DNA of 64,000 bases from Roseburia sp. (lineage in GTDB: Bacteria; Bacillota; Clostridia; Lachnospirales; Lachnospiraceae), in NCBI GenBank assembly GCA_019421345.1, contig JAHZFL010000004.1, forward strand, positions 90,054-154,053, given 5' to 3'. Both the position numbers and the translations under genes were made by a program. This document shows, piece after piece, positions 50,974-60,900 of the stretch. A model generated the notes under the pieces. That model was not told the DNA's origin. It did no database searches and worked only from the letters and a program-made list of their open reading frames with translations. Position 1 is the stretch's first letter. Every line of letters starts with the position of its first letter.

Positions 50974-52299
50974 CTAGTCTAATAATTCATAAATTTCATC
51001 AAAATCTATTTCTCTAGACATTGGAGTGCCGCCATACATACCTTTCAAATATCTTGTTCGATAATTCATATTAGGATGTGTCCTATCTTCATAATTTGTA
51101 ATTGGTTCTAAGGTTTTCTTTGCATCCTTATCTAACATAAAAGTATATATGCAAGCTGGTTCAATTTCTGATTCTAAAAACATTGTATTATGAGTTGTAA
51201 CAATTAGCTGTCCATTTAATGACAAACTTATATTTGTAAGAATATTATTAATTAATAAATCATGGATACCGGTATCCAACTCATCAATTATAACCGCATT
51301 TCCTTCAATACTCATAAGTAAAAATGGTAAAATATTTAACAAATTTAATGTTCCTGTAGATTCATCTTCGTAATTAATTTCAACAACTTCCCCATAAACA
51401 AGTTTTTTAAAATAAAGTTCATAATGAATTTCGCTATCGTTCATTTTCTCTCTTTTATAAAAAGCTGCCTTAATATCTGAGTATGCTAATGTAAAAAATT
51501 CATTTACTACATCTTCAGCTTTGTCTAATTCCTCTATCTCATCCAAATTGATTTCACCTTTTTCTAAATTTGCCAAAATTCGATGAGAAACACCGATCTT
51601 CCCCCGTTCTCCCCTACTTCCTGACTTTACCCTAACTGACATCGCACAAAAAGCAGAAATCACCTCAAACACATGCCTATTTATTTTATTTTTTACATAA
51701 CTATCAGCTTTTTCTTCTTGCTCATGTACAAGTATTGATAAGAAAGTATGTTTTCCAATATATCTCTTTATGAGTTCCTTAATTTCTTTTGCATACTCCT
51801 TATCAAGAAATACATTCTCATTAATGTTTATTTCTTCACATGTAATATTAAACACATTCGTCTTATTCTTATTTAAGACATAATCTAATTTTTCATTAAC
51901 GATTCCTTTATCATCGTACTCCAGTCGATATGTTCCGTGCTTTCCCTCTAATATAAATTCAAACTCAAGCACCATATTCCCTGGAACTTTAATAGTCTTA
52001 CAATTTTTAATTATTGCCTCTGTATCCCTCATATTCTTAACTATCATTTCTATAAATACTTCATCTGGAATATTTATTTCGCTATCCCTGCTTAGCACAA
52101 ATTTTTCGATAGCATGTCTTACTGATAACGTTTGCAACGATTCTCCTAATGTCAAGAAAGCTGAAGCAAAATTTGATTTTCCAACACCATTCTCTCCATA
52201 AATCAGAACGAGTGGCTTAACTTCATCTTTTGTTTTTAACAGGTCAACAGATAATTCAACCAACGATTTGTAGTTTTTTAAATAAATTTTCGCAAACAT
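50974..52299 (-). CDS. AAA ATPase (AAA_15/21, OLD/RloA-like) of a defence pair
   Basis: A 441-residue protein starting MFAKIYLKNYKSLVELSVDL; AAGGAGTGAG precedes this ATG. Walker A is YGENGVGKSNFAS near residue 40, and the C-terminal ABC-type part has IIDELDTGIHDLL and VTTHNTMFLES (Walker B and His switch). This matches ATP-binding subunits of AbiL/PARIS/RloA-like systems. It is a cargo operon beside the recombinase end. Low GC and A-rich codons indicate recent transfer. Confidence 0.75.
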   Translation of the reverse strand: MFAKIYLKNYKSLVELSVDLLKTKDEVKPLVLIYGENGVGKSNFASAFLTLGESLQTLSVRHAIEKFVLSRDSEINIPDEVFIEMIVKNMRDTEAIIKNCKTIKVPGNMVLEFEFILEGKHGTYRLEYDDKGIVNEKLDYVLNKNKTNVFNITCEEININENVFLDKEYAKEIKELIKRYIGKHTFLSILVHEQEEKADSYVKNKINRHVFEVISAFCAMSVRVKSGSRGERGKIGVSHRILANLEKGEINLDEIEELDKAEDVVNEFFTLAYSDIKAAFYKREKMNDSEIHYELYFKKLVYGEVVEINYEDESTGTLNLLNILPFLLMSIEGNAVIIDELDTGIHDLLINNILTNISLSLNGQLIVTTHNTMFLESEIEPACIYTFMLDKDAKKTLEPITNYEDRTHPNMNYRTRYLKGMYGGTPMSREIDFDEIYELLD

Positions 52300-52571
52300 A
52301 ATCTCACTCCTTTTTATGTTTATGTTATATTTTATAACACTTTTCCAAAAAATATTCAATACATTTTATGTTTTTGATTATCATTTAGCAATTTAACATA
52401 TTTTCAGTCCTGCACGTTTTTTATTAAACAAAAATAAATTCACTGTTTTTCTTGATTATTATCTTACATCATACTAAGATTATAAAATAGAAAAGCTTCT
52501 GTCCAAATAGCATTATTTTATGCTGACAACAATAAATATCAAGCATTTTTCCTTTTATGAGGTGAATTATA

Positions 52572-54056
52572 ATGTCAAACTTACGAATCGGCGCACTATA
52601 CATTCGTGTCTCCACCGATAAACAAGAAGAACTTTCTCCAGACGCCCAGATACGTCTTGGAAGAGAATATGCTGCTAAAAATAATATCCAGATACCAAAT
52701 GAATATATCTTTCGGGACGATGGTATCTCAGGAAAAAAAGCCGATCGTCGTCCCGGATTTAAGGCTCTAATTGCAACTGCTCGTTCCAAAAATCACCCCA
52801 TAGACTGCATTCTTGTTTGGAAATTCAGCCGCTTTGCACGCAATCAAGAAGAAAGTATCGTCTATAAATCTATGCTTGCTCGCGATAATGTCGAGGTTAT
52901 CAGCATCTCTGAACCTCTCCCTGACGGTCCCTTCGGTGCCCTTAATGAACGTATCATCGAATGGATGGATGAGTATTATCTCACTAATCTTTCGTCAGAA
53001 GTTACTCGTGGAATGATAGAAAATGCCATGCGTGGAAATTATCAGGCAGCTCCGGGTATCGGTTACCGTTCGTCTGGCGCAAAACAGGTGCCGGAAAAAG
53101 ACCCAGATACTTTTCCAATCATTGAATTTTGTGATCGAGCCTTCATGCATGAGCATTTAACACTTAGGCAGATTGCTTTGCGCCTAAATGCTATGGGTTA
53201 CCGCACAAAACGTGGTAATGCCTTTGATGCACGAGGAGTAGAATATATTCTTCGTAATCCATTTTATGCTGGGAAAATCCGCTGGAATTACACGGAACGA
53301 GGTCGCCGATTAAAGCCTTCTGAAGATGTGATTCTCGTTGATGGACGGCATGAACCGGCATGGAGTTGGGAGCACCACCTTGAGATTCAAAACCGTCTGG
53401 ATGAACTTTCTCAAATTAATAAGCGTTCTGGCGGTTCCAAAAAACGCGACATTTCATCCTGTCATCATTGGTTATCTGGCATCCTTGTATGCTCCGCCTG
53501 CGGAAAAACGCTTGCATACAGTGGGTCTGCTCGTTGCAAAAGTTTTCAATGCTGGAGCTACTCAAAAGGGATGTGCCAAGAATCACATGGCATCCTTGTG
53601 ACCAAAGCAGAAAAATTTATAATTGAAGGTTTGACACAACTTCTGATATCAGATTCCTTACAATATCGTATTAGTCTGTCTCCATCCTCGACCTCTATCC
53701 AAGAGCAGGAATTTCGCCAAATGCTTTCCAGACTTGATCAGAGAGAAAAGCGCGCAAAAGACGCATACTTAAACGAAATTGATACACTACAGGAATATAA
53801 AGACACAAGAGCTCAAATTCAGAACGAACGCAATCGAATTCAAAAAGAACTCCAAAGATTATCTTTACCATCTTCTCAGACATCATCCTCTGATGATTTG
53901 CTTATGATACAAAATGTACAGGCAGCACTTACTATCCTTACCGATCCTAATTCCAATTTAGAGAAAAAGGGACTGGCAATCCGTAGTATCGTCGACAAAA
54001 TTGTTTATGACCGCAAAAATACCAGCTTTGATTTTCATCTAAAGCTGGTAAAATAG
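52572..54056 (+). CDS. Large serine recombinase (ICE integrase)
   Basis: A 494-residue protein. The resolvase domain starts with GALYIRVSTDKQEELSPDAQ (catalytic Ser14) and has KFSRFARN. A recombinase domain follows (RLNAMGYRTKRGNAFDARGVEYILRNPFYAGKI), then a zinc ribbon (CSACGKTLAYSGSARCKSFQC) and a coiled coil at ~385-440. Length is typical of TndX/TnpX-class enzymes. It ends 34 nt before the junction with cotJC, the usual place for an integrase next to its attachment site. AGGTG precedes the ATG. Confidence 0.95.
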   Translation: MSNLRIGALYIRVSTDKQEELSPDAQIRLGREYAAKNNIQIPNEYIFRDDGISGKKADRRPGFKALIATARSKNHPIDCILVWKFSRFARNQEESIVYKSMLARDNVEVISISEPLPDGPFGALNERIIEWMDEYYLTNLSSEVTRGMIENAMRGNYQAAPGIGYRSSGAKQVPEKDPDTFPIIEFCDRAFMHEHLTLRQIALRLNAMGYRTKRGNAFDARGVEYILRNPFYAGKIRWNYTERGRRLKPSEDVILVDGRHEPAWSWEHHLEIQNRLDELSQINKRSGGSKKRDISSCHHWLSGILVCSACGKTLAYSGSARCKSFQCWSYSKGMCQESHGILVTKAEKFIIEGLTQLLISDSLQYRISLSPSSTSIQEQEFRQMLSRLDQREKRAKDAYLNEIDTLQEYKDTRAQIQNERNRIQKELQRLSLPSSQTSSSDDLLMIQNVQAALTILTDPNSNLEKKGLAIRSIVDKIVYDRKNTSFDFHLKLVK

Positions 54057-54100
54057 CGGCTTTTCTCTTTTTATCTGTTAATACAGTAAGGACCCCCGTA
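54057..54100. other. Right attachment junction (ICE / cotJC)
   Basis: Reading leftward on the minus strand, cotJC codons run through Gln-Tyr-Gly-Gly-Pro (54,089-54,103) and then continue into non-cotJC sequence with a stop at 54,071. The crossover should lie within about 54,085-54,096, around GGACCCCC. The exact core cannot be set without the left end. Confidence 0.7.
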
Positions 54101-54184
54101 CTGACTGATAATAATCTGTGCAATCTTTGCATTCGGCTTTGTGATATTAACCGGATACTGAAGTCTTCTCTCATAATTCCACAT
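54071..54184 (-). pseudogene. cotJC: cotJC 5' fragment, interrupted by the ICE
   Basis: The frame starts MWNYERRLQYPVNITKPNAK and continues to SQYGGP, the conserved start of CotJC (a manganese-catalase-like spore coat protein); after that it reads five foreign codons and stops. The ATG overlaps the cotJB stop by one base. The remaining ~150 codons should lie beyond the ICE's left end. Unless the ICE excises, no full CotJC can be made. Confidence 0.88.
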
Positions 54185-54450
54185 TAGCAGCTACCTCCTT
54201 CCCACGGAAGCGGCACATCAGACCAATCCCAGAATGTGCCGGGTCTTGCCGTATCAATGGTAAGCGGCCCGTAATTTTCTGCGTAGGCACGCAAGGCCGC
54301 CCTGCGCTGCTCCGCATAATGATTAAAATATTTTAACGCCTCCTCGTCGTTTGGATGCGTATCTAAATACTCTGTAATATCCACAACCGCAAAGCTTACT
54401 ACATTGATCCAATGCATCAACTGCCCGTGGTTCATCTGACTCATCATCAT
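54184..54450 (-). CDS. cotJB: Spore coat protein CotJB
   Basis: An 88-residue protein with the CotJB layout: LMHWINVVSFAVVDITEYLDTHPND, YFNHYAEQRRAALRAYAENYGPLT and the C-terminal WDWSDVPLPWEGGSC. It is made in the mother cell during sporulation and assembled with CotJA and CotJC. It overlaps cotJA by 4 nt and cotJC by one. Confidence 0.93.
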   Translation of the reverse strand: MMMSQMNHGQLMHWINVVSFAVVDITEYLDTHPNDEEALKYFNHYAEQRRAALRAYAENYGPLTIDTARPGTFWDWSDVPLPWEGGSC

Positions 54451-54665
54451 AGCCGGCAGACCCTCCCTCCCGCTAAGAACGGTTTATCCAATTCCGGAAA
54501 AATCGTTCCTACTTCAAGCGCCTGTTCCGGCTCATATACGTTTGTAAAATACTGCCACGGCACATATGCCATCGCCAGCACATAGTCCTCTCTCCCTGGA
54601 GGCTGCTCCCCTTGATAGCTGCAGCCGCAGTCTGCAGTCTGGGGCATTCTGTAACCTCTCATCAT
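54447..54665 (-). CDS. cotJA: Spore coat-associated protein CotJA
   Basis: A 72-residue protein with LAMAYVPWQYFTNVYEPEQA and GTIFPELDKPF, the conserved CotJA core. It is the first gene of the cotJABC operon. An AGAGAGG ribosome site precedes it. The 80-nt upstream gap contains CATAGATT, which could be part of a sporulation sigma promoter, but the match is weak. Confidence 0.92.
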   Translation of the reverse strand: MMRGYRMPQTADCGCSYQGEQPPGREDYVLAMAYVPWQYFTNVYEPEQALEVGTIFPELDKPFLAGGRVCRL

Positions 54666-54745
54666 ATGCCATCCTCTCTAAATTTTATTCCATAATAATC
54701 TATGTTCTAAAATTTCGGATGGTGCATATCTTTTCTGTTTTACCC

Positions 54746-55921
54746 TTATGAAATCTCACTGAGCCGGTCAATTGCGTCAAGAATCTGCTCCGCCTGCGGT
54801 CTCATTTCTTCCGCCCCCTTTAACAGGCGCTCCGTCTCCGCCTTCTGCTGCCGAATCACGCCAAGGTTATATTCAATGCGCGCACGCAGCTTTTGTCTGC
54901 GGTTTACCAATCCGTGCTTGACCTCCACCATTTCCTTTTTGTCCACAAGCGCCGCAGCCTGCGTCACCCACACCTGCGCGTCATACAGCTTGTACTGGGA
55001 AAGTATGCGCACAAGCCTTCCCTTAAAATAGTCAAGGTCCTCATTCGTACGCTGGTATTTTTCCCGCTCCTTGACCGCTTCAAGATAATACTCCCACTGC
55101 TCTTTAAATTCTCCGGCGTTTCTGACATGGTATTTTTCTTTGGCATAATCGACAGCATTTTCCATATTTACATATTTAATCTTCACCTTATTTTCGAGTG
55201 AGATCGCACGGTTTAGACTGCGCTGCGCCCGCACCGTCTCATCCCCGCAGCCCTGCATACGAAGGTAAATCATGCAGACGATCACTGCGGTCGCAAAAAT
55301 CCATGCCATCCAGCCGTAAAACAGATCTGTCTCTAGCACGATCTGCAAAATTCCCAAAACAACTGCAGCCGTCACAGAGATGCCAACCGTCACATAAAGC
55401 AGATAGCGCAGACGGGTGATGTGGTTCTTTAAATATTCTCTCCGAAGCTCCCACTCCGACTTCTCACGCTCCAGATATTTCAAATCCCTCCGCAAGGTAT
55501 CACGATACAGCTCATTCGCGGAAAAACGCTTGATCGCCCCTGGAATCTCCTGCTCCAGCTTCTCCATCTGCGCAAACTGCGCGTCTGAAAGCTTCTTTGC
55601 CGAATTTAAAAACTCCGTGCGCGCCGCATTCAACTGCACGACATTGACCGCGATCTCCTCCAGCTTTTTGCGCTCGTCCTGCGGCAGCTTTGCAAGCAGC
55701 TCAATATCGCTTAAATAAGAGGTGACCATGCGGTACTCCGCCTTTCCGTCCTCGATCTCCTTTGTCAGATCCAGCATCTGCTCCAGACGGTCCACCACGT
55801 CCTGCCCAAGATCACCCGTGTCCTCCTTTCGCATTTCCAAAGGCTCCGTCTCTGCCCGAAGTTCCGTCTCCTGCCGTACTTCTTCCGGTTTTTCTTCTTT
55901 TTTTCTTTTCCTAAAAAACAT
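54746..55921 (-). CDS. Coiled-coil protein with two transmembrane helices
   Basis: A 391-residue protein starting MFFRKRKKEEK, with GAGGAG 7 nt upstream. Residues ~40-175 and ~240-385 are coiled coil; between them two membrane helices (YLLYVTVGISVTAAVVLGIL and LFYGWMAWIFATAVIVCMIY) form a hairpin, so both coiled coils should be cytoplasmic. It is the last gene of the four-gene minus-strand cluster with the DUF5716/DUF5717-like genes. No family was recognised; it may anchor the others to the membrane. Confidence 0.7.
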   Translation of the reverse strand: MFFRKRKKEEKPEEVRQETELRAETEPLEMRKEDTGDLGQDVVDRLEQMLDLTKEIEDGKAEYRMVTSYLSDIELLAKLPQDERKKLEEIAVNVVQLNAARTEFLNSAKKLSDAQFAQMEKLEQEIPGAIKRFSANELYRDTLRRDLKYLEREKSEWELRREYLKNHITRLRYLLYVTVGISVTAAVVLGILQIVLETDLFYGWMAWIFATAVIVCMIYLRMQGCGDETVRAQRSLNRAISLENKVKIKYVNMENAVDYAKEKYHVRNAGEFKEQWEYYLEAVKEREKYQRTNEDLDYFKGRLVRILSQYKLYDAQVWVTQAAALVDKKEMVEVKHGLVNRRQKLRARIEYNLGVIRQQKAETERLLKGAEEMRPQAEQILDAIDRLSEIS

Positions 55922-55932
55922 ACGCCGTCTCC

Positions 55933-56733
55933 TCACACACTGCAATTTTTTCGATACGCATTCTTCCACTCTGTCAAAACTTCCTCCACAGCCTTATAAG
56001 ACGTCATGTCGCCGCACTCCGTCTCCTGCTGCTCCCTTTGCGCCCGCTTTATCTCAAGAAAATCCCGCTTTACCGCAAGCAATTCCTCGGTCTGCATCCC
56101 AAACGCCTCTGCGGCTTTTTTTTCGAGCGTCTCATCCTCGGCACAAAAACAGGCGAACAGGCACTGCTTCACCGATTCCCGATTGCCGCTGCATTCATAA
56201 GCCCTCCCAAAGCAGTCCGCCGCCCTGGAAAACCAAAATAAAGCGGCATACGCGCAGCCGAGATTATGCCATATACTTCCGGTAAAGGCACTCGAGGGCT
56301 CCTCCTTATCGCGCAGCAGACGGTGATATTCACAGATTGCCCGCAGCGTGCGCCCCTCTGCCGCATAGCGGTCAGCGCGCAGCTTTTTCCGCTCCTCCTC
56401 CGAAGTATGCGCAAGCTCCTGCAAGCGCTGCACGATCTCTCTTTGCTTCTGTGGCGTAAAGTAGTCCGCCTGCCGCAAAAGACAGGAGACGAACTCCGCG
56501 ACGCTCCCCTTCCGGCTTTTAATCTCCCGCAGCATTCCGGCCGTCTTTGGCATCGCAAGCTCCGTCTCCAGCCAGCCGCAGAGCGCTTCATCCATCATCC
56601 GCTCATCCAAAAGATACATATTTTTCTCAATATAATAGCAAAGCTCCTCCAGAGAATAAATGTTTATTCCTGCATCCTCCAGAAAATACGGAAACGCCGC
56701 CAGCGGACGGCTGCATAAAATCAGCTCACCCAT
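55933..56733 (-). CDS. Helical (TPR-like) protein of the DUF5716/5717 cluster
   Basis: A 266-residue protein from ATG 56,733 (MGELILCSRPLAAFPYFLED); the upstream TTG start is less likely. Residues ~135-200 resemble TPR-type helices (IWHNLGCAYAALFWFSRAADCFGRAYE). The region before it (EELCYYIEKNMYLLDERMMDEALCGWL) is also helical. It overlaps the DUF5716-like gene by 8 nt. It may act as an adaptor in a multi-protein assembly. Confidence 0.7.
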   Translation of the reverse strand: MGELILCSRPLAAFPYFLEDAGINIYSLEELCYYIEKNMYLLDERMMDEALCGWLETELAMPKTAGMLREIKSRKGSVAEFVSCLLRQADYFTPQKQREIVQRLQELAHTSEEERKKLRADRYAAEGRTLRAICEYHRLLRDKEEPSSAFTGSIWHNLGCAYAALFWFSRAADCFGRAYECSGNRESVKQCLFACFCAEDETLEKKAAEAFGMQTEELLAVKRDFLEIKRAQREQQETECGDMTSYKAVEEVLTEWKNAYRKNCSV

Positions 56734-57958
56734 CCTTATCCTCTCTTTCCTCCGCAAAGGAAGTTACATATTCCCACACCTTTCCGGAACCCGGAAAAAT
56801 CTCGCCAAACCCCAGATCACGAATGCGCAACTGCACCCGGTCGTCCGAGAGCGCCTTTGCCGAAATCCGAAGCCTTGTCGTACGGTTGGGGCGCTTTGGC
56901 AGATCAGACAATTCCAGACACGCTACCTTCGCATGTCTGCTCTCCGGCGGCTGAAGCCAAAATGACAGCTCCGGCGAGCCATCCAAAAGCACCTCGCAGC
57001 TCCCCTTCGCCTCATACCAGCTTACTCCCGCTCTGATCAATGTATAAAACTCTGCCGCACCATGCACAAACACCTTTATCCCAACGTTTAGCTTCATCTC
57101 ATGGTCACCGAAATATACATACTCCCACTCCCGCTGTCCATCGCGGATTGCCGCTGCATAGCACGCGCCCTTTGCATACAGATTCTTTCCCATAAACGCG
57201 CGTCTGCCCTGACACAAAAGTCCGACCGACTGCTGCATCCAGCCTCCGTCAAACCCGTCGCCCGTCAGATAGACAGACGATACAATGCGCCCGCGGAAGC
57301 ATTCTCCCGCAAACTGAAAAAAGGCGGCGTCCCTGTCCCCGCTCTCTATCTGACGCTCCTCCTCCCACATCGTGACAAGCGTCGGCGTTGTATGAGGACG
57401 CTTAATAAGCCCAAAGCACCTCATGCGTCCGTTCCGGTAATCAAACAGACAGACCTCATGCGTACACAGCTCTGCCGGCTGGTGGTACGCAAAATAATAA
57501 AAGCTTTCTTTCCGGTCGATAAAATGAAGCTGCTCCGGCGCAAAGCCAAGCGCGGGAGCAATCCTCCAAAACAGCTCTACCGTCTGATCCAAAAGCGTCT
57601 CCACGCAGACGACCAGCATATCGGGCTTCCTGCCGCTGCCGATACCTCCCGCCAAAAGAAACAGCTTCTTTAAATAAATGACAAACAGCTCATCCGCCGG
57701 ATAACTCTCCTCCCAGACAGTCACCGTCTCCTGTCTCCTTGCGCGCGCAAACAGATCCGTCACACAGGCAGCCTCCTTCTCCTCGCCGATGAGCCACTGC
57801 CCACCGCCCTGCTTTTTTGCCAGCATGACCGGAATCTGATAATTCTGACTGCCCGCCACAAGACTAAACGTTTCCGGCTCTTTTTTATTCACTTCAAAGC
57901 AGCTTAACACTGCATATTTATCATCAAGGTCAATACCGAGATAAAAACGATCCTCCAT
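56726..57958 (-). CDS. DUF5716-like protein with Hsp70/actin-type ATPase start
   Basis: A 410-residue protein; start at MEDRFYLGIDLDDKYAVLSC, with AGGGGAG 5 nt upstream. The GIDLDDKYAVLS motif corresponds to the phosphate-1 loop of Hsp70/actin folds, and VYLTGDGFDGGWM near residue 245 to the later Gly-rich nucleotide loop. The C-terminal ~110 residues look beta-rich (LSFWLQPPESRHAKVACLEL), like a substrate-binding domain. I recall DUF5716 proteins next to DUF5717 proteins in Lachnospiraceae. It is translated between the giant DUF5717 gene and the helical gene. Confidence 0.75.
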   Translation of the reverse strand: MEDRFYLGIDLDDKYAVLSCFEVNKKEPETFSLVAGSQNYQIPVMLAKKQGGGQWLIGEEKEAACVTDLFARARRQETVTVWEESYPADELFVIYLKKLFLLAGGIGSGRKPDMLVVCVETLLDQTVELFWRIAPALGFAPEQLHFIDRKESFYYFAYHQPAELCTHEVCLFDYRNGRMRCFGLIKRPHTTPTLVTMWEEERQIESGDRDAAFFQFAGECFRGRIVSSVYLTGDGFDGGWMQQSVGLLCQGRRAFMGKNLYAKGACYAAAIRDGQREWEYVYFGDHEMKLNVGIKVFVHGAAEFYTLIRAGVSWYEAKGSCEVLLDGSPELSFWLQPPESRHAKVACLELSDLPKRPNRTTRLRISAKALSDDRVQLRIRDLGFGEIFPGSGKVWEYVTSFAEEREDKDG

Positions 57959-57974
57959 TGTACTCCCCTTACTC

Positions 57975-60900
57975 CTACATGCGCTCAAAAATATGCTCCG
58001 TCAAAGCAGCCATGCTCCGATACTTCCTCATCTGCTCCCCGACAAGCAAATCATCCCCAGCCTCCTTTGCCGTCGTCATCGTACAAAGCCATGCATAGCG
58101 TCCCTCGCCCTCCATCGAGAGACGGTTTTGGTTGGAGATACACCGGCTCTCTGTGACCACACGCTCGCCTTCGATCATCTCCGTCAGATAATACTGTATC
58201 GTTTCTCCCGGAAACAAAAGAAACTCCCGTACATAAACACCCGGATAGACCTCCGTCAGCTCTCCCGTACGGTATTGCTCCTCCTCGCCGCGGAAGCTGA
58301 TCCTGATCTGTCTGCCCGGTCTCGTATGATATTCAAGGAAAAAACGCTCCTGTAAATGGTATTTTTTTAACAGCGTCGGCGGAAGCTTGCGCACGCATGA
58401 CAAAAACATATGATCCACCAGACAGCTAAGAAGAAGCTCATCCGCAGCCTGATGCTGCGTCTCCGTCAGTCTGCGCTTCTCTGATAAATATTTCAATAGT
58501 CCCAGACGGCAGGTATCGTTCAGCTTCTTTTTCGACAGATAGCGCTCCTGTACCTGCGCAAACACATGCGAGGGAACAAGCGCGTCCTCCCGCAGATAAA
58601 TATCCAGAAAATAAGTTATATAAGCAACGCAGAGCGTCTCCTTCTTGTTTCCGGCACAATAGCTGTCATAAATCTGCTCGATATGCGGCGTATATTCCGT
58701 CGTCTCAAGCATCTGCGTCAAAATGCGCTCCTCCAACTCAAACCTGTCAAGCCCAAATTCCCCCGCTGCCAGCCAAAGCCGCTCCAGCTCCTTTGTCGCA
58801 CCGTGATAATAGCTGCAAAGATACGAAAGGATTACATCATTATAATTTCCCTTCAAAAACGTATCTGACGCAAACCCAAGCAGAAAATCATCCTCCTCAA
58901 AGCCGCTCTTTGACACTGCATAGCTCAACAGATCGACTCTGGACTGCTGATCGAGATAATCATAGCCGTCCGTCTGCACCATATGATATGCCTTCTCATA
59001 AAGCTGCTCTGCCAAAAGCAGCTCTATCAAGCGCCTCCTGACCGAAAGCGACAAAAGCTCCATATCCGCGCCCTTTAAATAGCTTCCAAGCGCCGACTCC
59101 GCCGGCGTTACCGGACAGCCGCCGTTTCGGTACTCCTTTAGGAGCATCAGCAAAATCCGTTCCTTCCATACGCTGCTTAAGCGTTCCTCCAAAAGCAGGA
59201 TCTTTAGATACCGCTCCCGGTGCTCTGCAGAAACTGTCTGCGTTTCTCCCGACGCATACCAATACAAAAGATACTGCCATGCATCCGGCGCAAGCGCAAG
59301 GCAGCGCTCAAGATATAGCTGTGGATGCAGCAGCGGCTCATCCGCAAATGGAATGCTTTCGCAAAACCGTCTTCCCTGCGTATCCTCCAGTATCACAACA
59401 TAATTTTGCGTATAGACAGTAAAATATGCCTTACCGCCCACAATCGGGACGCTCGCTGGCTCTGCCAGCTCCTCCTCAATGATATACGCCCGCGCCGCCC
59501 GTTTATTCTCACAGGTCAGTTGATGCGTGAAAAAGAGATCCGCCATCCGGGATGCCAGCTCCTCATTGAGCATACCGCCCAAAAACAATTCTTCATAAAT
59601 GACTGCCAGATTCTCATCTATATGACCTGCCGTAATCTGCTCGATCGCAAACACATCCATCCTTCTGCGATATTTCTGATACAGCTCCGGCTTTCGTTTC
59701 TTTCCTGCAATGATATTGACAAACAGCCTCGCCCGGTACGGATACGCAAGCCCGCTGTCATATTGAAAATACATCTGGATCAGCTTTGGCACCTCATAAA
59801 GGCAGCGTTCCTCCATCGACATCAGATATGCCTCATAAAGCCCCGTCAAACGAAGCTCCTGCCGGATGCCAAGCTCATACCACGCATGAAAGCGTCCCGT
59901 ACAGCACTGGCTGCGGATGAGATAGGCGCAAATGCCGGCGAGCACCTCCTCCTTTGGACTTACCCGGTAGCACTCCGTCAAAATCCGGTACACAAGCGGA
60001 TGAAACCCGCGCAGTCCGGGAAGCGCCTGCATGATCTGCATGACAATATCCACCGAAAGCGCCTGATTCTTTGCCGCCCAATTCAACACAAGAATCTCAA
60101 ACTCCCCAAGCCTTCCAAGCAGATACGGGTCCTGCCATAGCAGATAATATGCTTCCAGATAAAGATAGGGACTTCGCTCCCCCTGTGCCATCCATGCCTC
60201 GATCGCCCGATAGCGTCCGGCATTGCTGCGGTAATACGAATCCTTCAAAAACAAAAGGATCCAAAACAGCAGCGTGCTCTTTGGATTTTTTTGGAATAAA
60301 AGCTCTATCTGCTCCGCCATACGATCCACATAAGAAGGCTCACGCTCCAGCAGCGTGCAAAGATAAAGATAATACCCCCATTGCGGCGTACTCTTATCGG
60401 TACAGCTTCGCTTATAAGCGTCTAAAATCCATTCCGCCTCCTGCCGCTGCTTATTGGCGATCAGCGCCTGCGCCTTCATCAGCGGATAAAGCTCCTCCTC
60501 GGGCGCAAGCGCAGCCAGCCTGTCCAAAAGCTCTGTCGATTGATTCGCCCATGCACCTGTGACAATCCGTTTCAGACGATACTCGATATAAAGCCTTGCC
60601 AGTTGTATGCGTCCCTCCTGCAGCTTACGCCCGCGCATTTTGCGTCCGCTCTCTCCTTTTTTCGTACGCGCGGCACAGACCTCAAGCGAAAACGTCTCAT
60701 CCGGCATATGAAAGAAAAGTCTGCCGTAATTTCTTCCCGCATGAAGCGCCTCCTCCCTAATCTCGTAGGAAAACAAACAGGAGCTTCCGATAAAGTCCTC
60801 CTCCGTCACGCAGGTCCGTAACGGAATGAGAAACGGTGCGTCCGACTCTACGGTAAGCTTCACATATCCCCAGTGCGAACGCGTAAGCTCCACGGTCTCC

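Larger units (their letters stand above)
1..54090. mobile_element. Integrative and conjugative element, right part (left end outside window)
   Basis: The segment carries a complete-looking conjugation set (VirB4, PrgI, VirB6/TrbL, Maff2, VirD4, relaxase, MobC), partition genes, toxin-antitoxin cargo and a large serine recombinase as its last gene. It is clearly more AT-rich than the DNA to its right. The right end lies between the recombinase stop (54056) and the point where cotJC coding sequence resumes (about 54091). The left end is not in the window, because the methyltransferase/helicase gene runs off position 1. Gene content resembles the large ICEs of gut Clostridia. Confidence 0.9.

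Noticed and set aside
58438..60562. Several long plus- and minus-strand frames inside the DUF5717-like gene
   Set aside because: High-GC codon composition produces such shadows; no translation signals and no sensible proteins.
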